DNA of 50,531 nt from Rummeliibacillus sp. POC4 (lineage in GTDB: Bacteria > Bacillota > Bacilli > Bacillales_A > Planococcaceae), in the NCBI RefSeq assembly GCF_003576525.1, contig NZ_QWUA01000029.1, forward strand, positions 1 through 50,531, read 5' to 3'. Shown piece after piece: positions 43,755 through 50,531 of the stretch. Position numbers and translations under genes: made by a program. A model generated the notes under the pieces. It did no database searches. It was given only the letters and a program-made list of their open reading frames with translations, and was not told the DNA's origin. Numbering within the stretch: position 1 is the first letter of the stretch; every line of letters begins with the position of its first letter.

Positions 43755-44125
43755 GAACGCTCACCTGCTTTCTTTTTAGGACTTGTAAGTAAAAAGCCGA
43801 ATGATGCCAATACAATACAAAGTACCGTCATCATAATTGCGTAAATAATTGCCATAAACACATTGGTTTGCATTAGTTGAAGCCATCTAGCTGAAAATGT
43901 AGAAAATGTCGTGAAGGCACCTAGTAATCCAGTTGTCAAAAATACCTTCCACCCAGAATACTGTGGAAAACGTGTGAATAAACCATTTAAAATACCCATC
44001 AAAAAACTTCCTACACTGTTTACAATCCACAGCATCCACTCAGTTGGAACAATAACTATAACGCCATACCGCATCAATGTCCCCAACATTCCACCTATTG
44101 TAACCGCTACTACGTTTTTTAACAC
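43751..44125 (-). CDS. crcB1: Fluoride channel subunit FluC/CrcB (first of pair)
   Basis: A 124-residue four-helix membrane protein: VAVTIGGMLGTLMRYGVIV near the start and TGLLGAFTTFSTFSARWLQL in the middle, the same motifs as its partner. The C-terminus has a basic tail (TSPKKKAGERS). The GTG at 44123-44125 is chosen because AAGG is 8 bases upstream. A TTG five codons earlier is also open. First gene of the two-gene fluoride unit. The 95 bases upstream do not show the crcB-motif fluoride riboswitch. Confidence 0.92.
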   Translation of the reverse strand: MLKNVVAVTIGGMLGTLMRYGVIVIVPTEWMLWIVNSVGSFLMGILNGLFTRFPQYSGWKVFLTTGLLGAFTTFSTFSARWLQLMQTNVFMAIIYAIMMTVLCIVLASFGFLLTSPKKKAGERS

Positions 44126-44220
44126 AAAATACACCTTCAATTGAACTGCTAAAACGAAATAGTTATTTCATTCCATCTAAATATTTTTTTAGAATTTTCC
44201 TAACTCGCTTTCTAACAGTT

Positions 44221-46581
44221 TTATTTTGCTTTTAATATTAATGTATAGCCATCTGAAATTTTACCATTAATCACTGTTTCATGGTACGTTCCGTTCACCC
44301 AATCGTCTACTTGATCATGGTACCACTGTGATCTTACATGCCCAGATTGACCAGGCCCAACAATATGATAAGCTTTCGATAAATCACTTAAATCAGCTAC
44401 AAATCTCCATGATGCTCCATGATTAACAATGCCTGTTTTATCGGAAGCAGCTGCTCGAACAGTTACCTTTGAACCAGAAACTGGAGTCTTCTTCGAATCT
44501 AATAGTTTGGCGAGTATTGGAGATGCAGATGATAGTGGATGTTTGAATACTACTTGATGATAATCACCCCATCGCCAATTTGATAAATCTTCACCATGAG
44601 ATTCTTTTATATCCTTTACAGTTTCTTGTAAAGCTTTCGTAACAAGTTCGTCAATCCCACCAGCCTTATCGACAAATTCACCAGGTTTTCCTTTATACGC
44701 TTGGCGAAGTATTTCATCTGTAATATTATACTTTCCGGGCATCATATCATAAACATCCGCAGGCATTGATTTCTTAAAGAGCTGTTGTTGTATTTTAATC
44801 ATCCACAGATTATATATGAGCGGTGCACCTTCTGATACAGAATCTTGGTAATCCCACTCTTCCATCATCTTTATAACATCCTCAAGTTTCCCTTGTTTTT
44901 TTACAGATTCAATTAGGTTTGGCAAGAATTCTTTTGCATATAGGTTTTCTGTATCTAATTGCATATTCTCCATATCTTCAACTGTAAAATCATCTTTCTC
45001 CTCTAGCATTTCAACTATTCGTTCATAACGATATGGTTGTGCCCAAAAATCAGTAATATGATAAGGATACCCGCTACCCACTACCTTATTATTCGCAGTT
45101 GCAATATAACCGCTATCTGGATTAACTACTTTCGGCAATTGATTAAAATCAATATATCCTTTCCAGCCATAATCTGCAGAATATCCTGGTACAGGGAATT
45201 GTCCATCCCCTCTTTTACGTATTGGAATTAGACCATTCGCTTTATATGCAATTGTTCCGTCGGTTGATGCAAATACAAAATTTTGAGCAGGTGCTTTAAA
45301 ATCCGTTAAAGCCGTTTCAAATTCATGCCAATTTTTTGCTTTATCTAAATTTAATATAGCTTGCAACTCTTGTGTAGATTGTAGCGCTGTCCATTGCATC
45401 GAAAATACTGCAGTAGGTTTTTCCTTTTTAAAGGCTAAGTCCGAGATAATTGGACCATGTCTTGTCACAACAACCTTATAATCAATCGTTTTTTCCCCTT
45501 TTACTTTAATCTTTTCTTTGCGGACCTCTGCCTGCTCCCATTTATTTTCATATTTAAACTGTGTCGGATTATCTGGATTTGGTATTTCAATATATAAATC
45601 TTGCACGTCTGGCCCTACATTCGTAACACCCCAAGCAATGTGATCATTATGTCCTAATATAATACCTGGAATACCAGCAAAAATTACACCACTCACATTT
45701 TGAGAAGGCGAAGTCAGATGCATCTGGTACCATATAGATGGCGTGCTCAATCCTAAATGTGGATCATCCGCCAAGAGCGGTTTACCACTTTGTGTTTTAT
45801 CTCCAGATAGGACCCAGTTATTACTTCCATTGAATTCATTTGGAATCAGGGACGCATCAAATTGACCTGAAACTTTTACGGTATTTTCGATATTCTCTTC
45901 AATAATAGATTTAGCATTTTCAGGGTAATGTATCATTAATTCCTGTACTTCATCTGCGGTTAGATTTGCTAATGCCCAATGTCTAAATGCCAGCATACTC
46001 CAATTTCCACCTAAATCGTATGCCATATATTTACCAATTGTTAAAGAGTCTACTGCTGTCCATGGCGTTGGTTCATATCCTAACACCTTAAACTCATAAG
46101 GTAATGTTCCTTCTTTTTTAGCTTGTTTTATATATGCATTCACCCCTTCTGCATACCAACCTAAAACCTGTTTAGCTTCTTTTGAATAACCATCATATGA
46201 CTTTTTTGCAGCATCTCTAAGACTAAACGTTCTAAAAAATTTGTCGGTCTTAATCGTGGAAGATCCCACTACTTCTGATAATGTTCCACTTGCTTGTCTC
46301 CTTGATAAATCCATCTGGAATAAGCGATCTTGTGCCTGAACATACCCTTGTGCACGATAAAGATCTGCATCAGATTTTGCATGTATATGAGGTACACCCT
46401 TCTCGTCTCTTGTAACTTTAACATCTTCATCCATGCCTTTAACGATGACCTTCCCTTCAATGTCAGGTAAAGTTTTGTCGATATAATAATTCACATAAAG
46501 GGCAGATGCTATTACGATTAGTACAAGAATTCCGAGTATACTTAAAACCCATTTCCACAGTCGTCTTTTTCTTTTCATCAT
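44221..46581 (-). CDS. Penicillin acylase family (Ntn-hydrolase, S45) protein
   Basis: A 786-residue precursor of an N-terminal-nucleophile amidase. One N-terminal membrane helix (about 11-31) anchors or exports it. The alpha-chain region runs to residue ~252. The beta chain should begin at S253 in NGSNNWVLSGDKTQSG, the cleavage-created nucleophile, followed by LADDPHLGLSTPSIWYQMHL. This family hydrolyses N-acyl bonds, including penicillins, acyl-homoserine lactones and other amides. The physiological substrate here is not predictable. The N-terminal anchor suggests a surface enzyme. GGGGGG precedes the ATG. Confidence 0.92.
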   Translation of the reverse strand: MMKRKRRLWKWVLSILGILVLIVIASALYVNYYIDKTLPDIEGKVIVKGMDEDVKVTRDEKGVPHIHAKSDADLYRAQGYVQAQDRLFQMDLSRRQASGTLSEVVGSSTIKTDKFFRTFSLRDAAKKSYDGYSKEAKQVLGWYAEGVNAYIKQAKKEGTLPYEFKVLGYEPTPWTAVDSLTIGKYMAYDLGGNWSMLAFRHWALANLTADEVQELMIHYPENAKSIIEENIENTVKVSGQFDASLIPNEFNGSNNWVLSGDKTQSGKPLLADDPHLGLSTPSIWYQMHLTSPSQNVSGVIFAGIPGIILGHNDHIAWGVTNVGPDVQDLYIEIPNPDNPTQFKYENKWEQAEVRKEKIKVKGEKTIDYKVVVTRHGPIISDLAFKKEKPTAVFSMQWTALQSTQELQAILNLDKAKNWHEFETALTDFKAPAQNFVFASTDGTIAYKANGLIPIRKRGDGQFPVPGYSADYGWKGYIDFNQLPKVVNPDSGYIATANNKVVGSGYPYHITDFWAQPYRYERIVEMLEEKDDFTVEDMENMQLDTENLYAKEFLPNLIESVKKQGKLEDVIKMMEEWDYQDSVSEGAPLIYNLWMIKIQQQLFKKSMPADVYDMMPGKYNITDEILRQAYKGKPGEFVDKAGGIDELVTKALQETVKDIKESHGEDLSNWRWGDYHQVVFKHPLSSASPILAKLLDSKKTPVSGSKVTVRAAASDKTGIVNHGASWRFVADLSDLSKAYHIVGPGQSGHVRSQWYHDQVDDWVNGTYHETVINGKISDGYTLILKAK

Positions 46582-46648
46582 ACATATCCCCCCTACACTC
46601 TCTATATTCCAAGGCCTCTCAATTTATCCCTAAATCCAAATAAATAAA

Positions 46649-46677
46649 AGGGCTCATCCATTCATTGGATAAGCCCT
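46649..46677 (-). terminator. Terminator after exoA
   Basis: Stem AGGGCT(T)ATCC / GGAT(G)AGCCCT around an AT-rich loop, then TTTTATTTATTT on the minus strand. Confidence 0.8.
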
Positions 46678-46691
46678 CTCAGATAATATGT

Positions 46692-47444
46692 CTATTTTAT
46701 TTCTAACATGATTGGACAATGATCACTACCTAAAACATTGTCGTGAATCTCAGCATTAATGATTTTCTCTTGTAAGCGATTCGATACGATAAAGTAATCT
46801 ATACGCCAACCAATATTTCTTTCACGTACTTTATTCATATAAGACCACCAGGTGTAACGATCGGTTACATCTGGATATAGATAACGAAAAGAGTCGGTGA
46901 ATCCGGAATTTAGCAGTCTAGTCATTCTTCCTCTTTCTTCATCTGTAAAACCAGAATTCCCTATATTTGCTTTTGGATTTTTTAAATCTATTTCTTCATG
47001 TGCAACATTTAAATCTCCGCAATATATAACAGGTTTTACTTTATCTAATGATTTTAAATAAGCACGTAATTCGTCTTCCCAAACAACACGATATTCCAAA
47101 CGCGTCAAATCTCTTTTGGAATTTGGCGTATAAACGTTTACTAAATAAAAGGTTTCATATTCTAGTGTAATAATTCGGCCTTCTTCTTGTGTATCACAAT
47201 CCCCAACTCCATATTTTACTGATATTGGCTCATGTTTTGTAAAAATTGCTGTACCTGAATACCCTTTCCGTTCAGCATAATTCCAAAATTGATAATAGCC
47301 TGGAATTTCTAAATCTACTTGTCCAGCCTGACATTTTGTTTCTTGAATACTAAAAAAGTCCGCATCCATTTCATCAAAATAATCTTGAAAGCCTTTTTTC
47401 AAACATGCACGAATACCATTTACATTCCATGATATGAATTTCAT
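46692..47444 (-). CDS. exoA: Exodeoxyribonuclease III / AP endonuclease ExoA
   Basis: A 250-residue member of the ExoIII (Xth) endonuclease/exonuclease/phosphatase family. Active-site segments are FISWNVNGIRA (N), SIQETKC (E), YCGDLNVAHEEIDLK (D, N), GWRIDYFIVS and LGSDHCPIMLE (H). It cleaves abasic sites in base-excision repair and trims 3' ends. The ATG at 47442-47444 follows AGGAG by 9 bases; a TTG two codons earlier overlaps. Cytoplasmic, matching B. subtilis ExoA (252 residues). Confidence 0.96.
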   Translation of the reverse strand: MKFISWNVNGIRACLKKGFQDYFDEMDADFFSIQETKCQAGQVDLEIPGYYQFWNYAERKGYSGTAIFTKHEPISVKYGVGDCDTQEEGRIITLEYETFYLVNVYTPNSKRDLTRLEYRVVWEDELRAYLKSLDKVKPVIYCGDLNVAHEEIDLKNPKANIGNSGFTDEERGRMTRLLNSGFTDSFRYLYPDVTDRYTWWSYMNKVRERNIGWRIDYFIVSNRLQEKIINAEIHDNVLGSDHCPIMLEIK

Positions 47445-47549
47445 ATTCAAAATCTCCTATATGTAAAAATACACCTTCCGTCTATACGAACGAAAGGCGC
47501 TAATAAAAAATGCTTCTGTATTTTAGACTATCCTACAGTAATAGAAGGT

Positions 47550-48479
47550 TTAATCTACTTTATCAGTAGCTAAATCTTCTCCAACAATTTTCACCTCTGT
47601 TTCAAGATCTACATTGAATTTTTCTTTTACAGCTTTTTGTACCATATGAATGGTTTCAATATAGTCAGTAGCAGTAGCGTTACCTTTATTAATAATAAAG
47701 CCTGCATGTTTTGTTGAAACTTCGGCGCCACCGACACCTTTTCCTTGCATACCACTATCTTGGATTAGCTTTCCGGCAAAATAACCTGGAGGACGTTTGA
47801 AGACACTTCCCGCTGAAGGATATTCAAGTGGTTGTTTAGATTCTCTCTTAAATGTTAAATCTGCAATTGTAGCATCAATCGTTTCTTTATCCCCATTTTC
47901 CAATTTGAAAATAGATGATAAAACATAATAACCATTCTTAGCGATAATACTTTTACGATAGCCAAGTTCTAATTGTTCTTTTGAAAGATTTAATACTTCA
48001 CCTGCTTTAGTCAATACCTTACAACTAACAATAACATCATTAATCTCTCCGCCATATGCACCAGCATTCATAGCCATCGCACCACCAATAGAACCTGGAA
48101 TTCCACAAGAAAATTCAAGGCCTGTTAGCGACTTAGCAGCAGCAGCCTTTGACACGTCTTTAATAAGTGCACCAGATTGTGCATACACCGTTGTACCCTC
48201 AATACGAATTTCATCGAGTTTAGAAAGATTTAATACAATCCCTCTAATACCACCGTCTCTTATCACCATATTCGAGCCATTTCCTAATAAGAAAATCGGA
48301 ACATTATTGAGATGTGCATATTTTACAACTTCAGCTACCTCATCTTCTGTTGAAGGCATTACAAGTATATCTGCATTACCTCCAAGTTTTGTCATTGTGT
48401 AATTTTTTAGTGGTTCATCTATTTTAATATCTTTAGAATTTACAATCTTATATAAATCATTGACCCATTGTTCTTTCAT
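47550..48479 (-). CDS. murB: UDP-N-acetylenolpyruvoylglucosamine reductase MurB
   Basis: A 309-residue flavoprotein of the second step of peptidoglycan precursor synthesis. It reduces the enolpyruvyl group to give UDP-MurNAc with NADPH. The FAD-binding segments are FLLGNGSNMVIRDGGIRG and GLEFSCGIPGSIGGAMAMNAGAYGGE. The active-site serine is S225 in PSAGSVFKRPPGYFAGKLIQ, the type II MurB pattern. Also present is EVSTKHAGFIINKGNATATDY. It is distant from murF and ddl in the window and lies 70 bases upstream of exoA's terminator-free gap. Single-copy or second copy cannot be told. Confidence 0.95.
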   Translation of the reverse strand: MKEQWVNDLYKIVNSKDIKIDEPLKNYTMTKLGGNADILVMPSTEDEVAEVVKYAHLNNVPIFLLGNGSNMVIRDGGIRGIVLNLSKLDEIRIEGTTVYAQSGALIKDVSKAAAAKSLTGLEFSCGIPGSIGGAMAMNAGAYGGEINDVIVSCKVLTKAGEVLNLSKEQLELGYRKSIIAKNGYYVLSSIFKLENGDKETIDATIADLTFKRESKQPLEYPSAGSVFKRPPGYFAGKLIQDSGMQGKGVGGAEVSTKHAGFIINKGNATATDYIETIHMVQKAVKEKFNVDLETEVKIVGEDLATDKVD

Positions 48480-48561
48480 AATGGAAAGTCCATTCCTTTC
48501 ATACTTTCTTTTCCTTCATTAAGTATGAATATACAACGGCTATTTTACAAGTGAAAATCAC

Positions 48562-48867
48562 TTAAAGCCATCTTTTTGACCACATTTCAATTGCATCAAT
48601 TGCATCTTTTAAGCTTAAACCCATTTCTGTAAGACTATATTCAACGCGAACAGGAACTTCTGTGTAAACTTGTCTTTCTACAAGTCCTTCTTTTTCTAAT
48701 TCCTTCAAACGCTCTGATAGTAAACGGCCACTAATAGGAAGTGAAGATTCAATTTCGTTAAACCGTTTAGGACCTTCTAATAATTCATACAAGATTAAAC
48801 CAACCCACCGTTTACCGATTAAATCCATTGCTTTTGATAATCGTGGACATAATGCATTTTCTTTCAT
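48562..48867 (-). CDS. HxlR-family redox/electrophile regulator (YodB/CatR-like)
   Basis: A 101-residue MarR-like winged-helix protein of the HxlR family: ALCPRLSKAMDLIGKRWVGLILYELLEGPKRFNEIE, SGRLLSERLKELEKEGLVERQVY and PVRVEYSLTEMGLSL. It has a single N-terminal cysteine C7, in the place of the redox-sensing Cys6/Cys7 of B. subtilis YodB and CatR, which release DNA when modified by quinones. The ATG at 48865-48867 follows AGAGGTG. It is divergent from a CatE-like dioxygenase, the known CatR/YodB target type, so control of that gene is likely. Conserved Cys and context are seen; the signal is inferred. Confidence 0.87.
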   Translation of the reverse strand: MKENALCPRLSKAMDLIGKRWVGLILYELLEGPKRFNEIESSLPISGRLLSERLKELEKEGLVERQVYTEVPVRVEYSLTEMGLSLKDAIDAIEMWSKRWL

Positions 48868-48917
48868 AAATTTCACCTCTAATAAATACATTTTAACGAC
48901 AATTCGATTAAAAGTAA

Positions 48918-48980
48918 ACTTTTCGTAACTTAATTACTTGACGTAATCAATTTACTGTTTTATAGTAAGTTACGAAAAGT
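48918..48980. promoter_or_regulatory. Nested dyads around the catE promoter
   Basis: The plus-strand promoter is TTGACG (48938-48943), 17-base spacer, TATAGT (48961-48966). A perfect 15-bp inverted repeat flanks it: ACTTTTCGTAACTTA at 48918-48932 and its complement at 48966-48980. Two shorter dyads lie inside: TTAC-N5-GTAA (48934-48946) over the -35 and TTACT-N7-AGTAA (48952-48968) over the -10. This is a dense operator set suitable for the HxlR protein. Confidence 0.75.
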
Positions 48981-49012
48981 AAGTTAAATACTTTTTGAAA
49001 GGAGGAATCACT

Positions 49013-49879
49013 ATGACATTTAAATTAGACCCTAAGATGCAGTTGGGATATGTACAATTGCGCGTTCAATCACTTGAAACTCAAAAAAAGTTCTATCAAG
49101 CATTAGGTTTCAGTATTATAGAAGAAAGCTCTCAAGCGGTGATTTTCGGGGCAGGCAGCTCTGAACCGATTTTAATCCTAACCGCAGATAAAGATGTAAT
49201 TCAAAGACCGCCTCGAACTACCGGACTGTATCATTTCGCTATTTTAGTCCCAAGTCGAGAAGATTTAGCGTATATGATTGGAAATTTAATGAAGATAAAA
49301 GCACCATTTAGTGGTGCAGGCGATCATTTATACTCAGAAGCTTTCTATTTAACAGATCCTGAGGGAAACGGTATTGAAATATACAGAGATAGACCTCGTA
49401 ACGAATGGACTATTCATGATGACGGTACAATTGATACCGATACAATTCCAGTCGATTTCAATAGTATTATGGCATTGTATGATCCAAATCGAGAATGGAC
49501 TGGCTTCCCTAAAGGTACTATTTTAGGTCATATGCATTTAACTGTATCTGACCTAAGTGATGAATTACGTCGCTTCTATATAGATGGACTCGGCTTAGAT
49601 TTAAAAACCAATTTTATGGGTTCAGCTTATTTCATGTCAGCAGGAGATTATCATCACCATATTGCTACAAATGTATGGAATGGTATTGGTGCCCCACTTG
49701 CACCGTCAGTTGCTAATGGATTAATCAGCTATTCATTGAACCTTTCTTCAATGGATGAATTGAAGAAGTTAAAGCAAAATCTAGTTGAACACGATATTTC
49801 ACACGAAGAGACTGACAAGAAAATTATTGTGAAAGACTTTAATCACAATGGAATGATATTTACAGTTAAAGATATTTAA
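49013..49879 (+). CDS. catE: CatE-like catechol-2,3-dioxygenase (VOC fold)
   Basis: A 288-residue vicinal-oxygen-chelate enzyme of two VOC modules. Module 1 (about 10-125) has LGYVQLRVQSLETQKKFYQALGF, TTGLYHFAILVP and LTDPEGNGIEIYRDRPR. Module 2 (about 165-288) has LGHMHLTVSDLSDELRRFYIDGLGL, SAGDYHHHIATNVW and the C-terminal half. The Fe(II) ligands of extradiol dioxygenases (two His, one Glu) are likely in module 2. It opens catechol rings, protecting the cell from catechols and quinones. GGAGG lies before the ATG at 49013. It is divergent from the HxlR regulator, like B. subtilis catR/yodB targets. Confidence 0.9.
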   Translation: MTFKLDPKMQLGYVQLRVQSLETQKKFYQALGFSIIEESSQAVIFGAGSSEPILILTADKDVIQRPPRTTGLYHFAILVPSREDLAYMIGNLMKIKAPFSGAGDHLYSEAFYLTDPEGNGIEIYRDRPRNEWTIHDDGTIDTDTIPVDFNSIMALYDPNREWTGFPKGTILGHMHLTVSDLSDELRRFYIDGLGLDLKTNFMGSAYFMSAGDYHHHIATNVWNGIGAPLAPSVANGLISYSLNLSSMDELKKLKQNLVEHDISHEETDKKIIVKDFNHNGMIFTVKDI

Positions 49880-49896
49880 CAACTAAATATCTTTAA
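49866..49896 (+). terminator. Hairpin at the end of catE
   Basis: Perfect 13-bp AT-only-plus-one-GC stem TTAAAGATATTTA / TAAATATCTTTAA with a 5-base loop. The catE stop codon lies within it. There is no T-run after it, so termination may be weak and read-through to yceI possible. Confidence 0.5.
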
Positions 49897-49903
49897 TTAA
49901 TAA

Positions 49904-49935
49904 ATCTTGATTTCAAGATAATAATGTAATATGAT
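49904..49935 (+). promoter_or_regulatory. yceI promoter with palindromic operator
   Basis: TTGATT (49907-49912), 17 bases, TATGAT (49930-49935). The perfect palindrome ATCTTGATTTCAAGAT (49904-49919) covers the -35. It agrees at 13 of 16 positions with the MhqR box ATCTCGAATTCGAGAT as I remember it. Confidence 0.65.
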
Positions 49936-49972
49936 TAAACAAAGAAAAATTTAACTCTAGGAGGAATTTAAA

Positions 49973-50500
49973 ATGACAAAATTTAATGTTGACGTAGCAC
50001 ACTCTAGCTTAGGATTCGAAGTAAAACATATGATGATTTCAAAAGTAAAAGGTGGTTTTGATACATTTACAGCAGATATTGATATGAACCCAGAAGATTT
50101 AACATCTGCTTCTATCAAATTTGACATTGATGTAAATAGCATCAACTCAAACAATGCAGATCGTGATAATCATTTAAAATCAGCTGATTTCTTTGATGCA
50201 GAACAATTCCCTAAAATGACTTTCGTTGCAACTGATATCAAATCAGAAGGGGCTGGCGAATACAAATTAACTGGTGATTTCACAGTCAAAGGCGTAACAA
50301 AATCTGTTACTTTTGATGTTGAATACGGTGGTAAAGGTACTAACCCATGGGGTGTAGAAGTTGTAGCATTTGAAGCAACTGGAAAAATCAACCGTAAAGA
50401 ATTCGGCTTAACTTGGAACGCAGCTCTTGAAACTGGTGGCGTACTTGTTGGGGAAGACATCAAAATCAAAATTGAATTAGAACTTAATCCAGCTCAATAA
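49973..50500 (+). CDS. yceI: YceI family lipocalin-like protein
   Basis: A 175-residue YceI protein. Typical segments are VDVAHSSLGFEVKHMMISKVKGGF, SADFFDAEQFPKMTFVATDIK, GDFTVKGVTKSVTFDVEYGG and KINRKEFGLTWNAALETGGVLVGEDIKI. YceI proteins form a beta-barrel that binds polyisoprenoid or quinone-like ligands. No signal peptide is present, so this one is cytoplasmic, unlike E. coli YceI. AGGAGG precedes the ATG. Its MhqR-like box and place next to catE suggest a part in quinone stress; this is inference. Confidence 0.93.
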   Translation: MTKFNVDVAHSSLGFEVKHMMISKVKGGFDTFTADIDMNPEDLTSASIKFDIDVNSINSNNADRDNHLKSADFFDAEQFPKMTFVATDIKSEGAGEYKLTGDFTVKGVTKSVTFDVEYGGKGTNPWGVEVVAFEATGKINRKEFGLTWNAALETGGVLVGEDIKIKIELELNPAQ

Positions 50501-50531
50501 TACAAGAGCCTCTTAGCCTTCTCACATTAGG

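Noticed and set aside
44126-44220. Fluoride riboswitch before the crcB pair
   Set aside because: I looked for the conserved elements of the crcB motif and did not find them; the sequence is AT-rich and unstructured.

Overview
This window looks like a chromosomal segment of a low-GC, Gram-positive, spore-former-type member of the Bacillales. It is most likely a Planococcaceae/Caryophanaceae relative of Lysinibacillus, Rummeliibacillus or Kurthia; I infer this from protein resemblance and gene order and ran no searches. The left 18 kb follows the Bacillus subtilis order ddl-murF-ydbR(cshA)-ydbS-ydbT-ydcA-acpS-ydcC-alr-ndoAI-ndoA-[rsb/sigB]-ydcI(tex)-ydcK-tRNAs. One difference stands out: the sigB stress module is reduced to a lone rsbT. 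Coding density is high, hairpin terminators are frequent, and GTG/TTG starts are common. I see no insertion sequence, prophage, CRISPR array or defence island. Layout: (1) 1-955, eight tRNA genes on the minus strand (Asn, Glu, Asp, Gln, Lys, Leu, Arg, Gly in transcription order) behind a near-consensus promoter. They run into a sequence resembling an rRNA-operon leader at the left edge. (2) 975-12.8 kb, housekeeping genes: SprT-like protein, Tex, RsbT, the EndoA/EndoAI toxin-antitoxin pair, alanine racemase, a LolA-like lipoprotein, AcpS, a rhomboid protease, two PH-domain membrane proteins and the cold-shock helicase CshA. (3) 13-19 kb, cell wall genes murF and ddl and a divergent SEDS gene of RodA type, which has an unassigned structured 5' leader. 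A 45-residue Lmo0850-like gene follows. (4) 19.5-22.4 kb, a copper module csoR-copZ-copA with two matching copper-type operators. (5) 22.4-28.5 kb, two MFS exporters, an XRE-TPR regulator sharing three palindromic boxes with one of them, and the cystine carrier TcyP. (6) 28.6-34.3 kb, cardiolipin synthase, a lipoprotein M15 carboxypeptidase, a YidC/Oxa1 insertase, an AraC-type regulator and a LytTR regulator. (7) 34.5-42 kb, an acetyl-CoA hydrolase/CoA-transferase, a TetR regulator, small membrane proteins, a secreted DUF1002 protein, CvfB, MntR and a double-GNAT protein. (8) 42.3-50.5 kb, a P1 (DmpA-type) peptidase, paired FluC/CrcB fluoride channels, a penicillin-acylase family enzyme, ExoA, MurB and a quinone/catechol-stress cluster. 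That cluster has an HxlR regulator divergent from a CatE-like dioxygenase, then a YceI protein. How the genes fit together: Alr makes D-Ala, Ddl joins it to D-Ala-D-Ala, MurF attaches the dipeptide to the wall precursor, MurB supplies UDP-MurNAc, the RodA-type SEDS protein polymerises, and the M15 enzyme probably trims. CsoR senses copper, CopZ carries it and CopA exports it. The HxlR-CatE-YceI group looks like an electrophile/quinone response with an unusually dense operator region. The most interesting leads are the orphan rsbT, the leader RNA upstream of the RodA-type gene, the nested dyads at catE, the MhqR-like box before yceI, and the triple palindrome at the XRE/MFS pair. I found nothing I would call a complete undescribed system.
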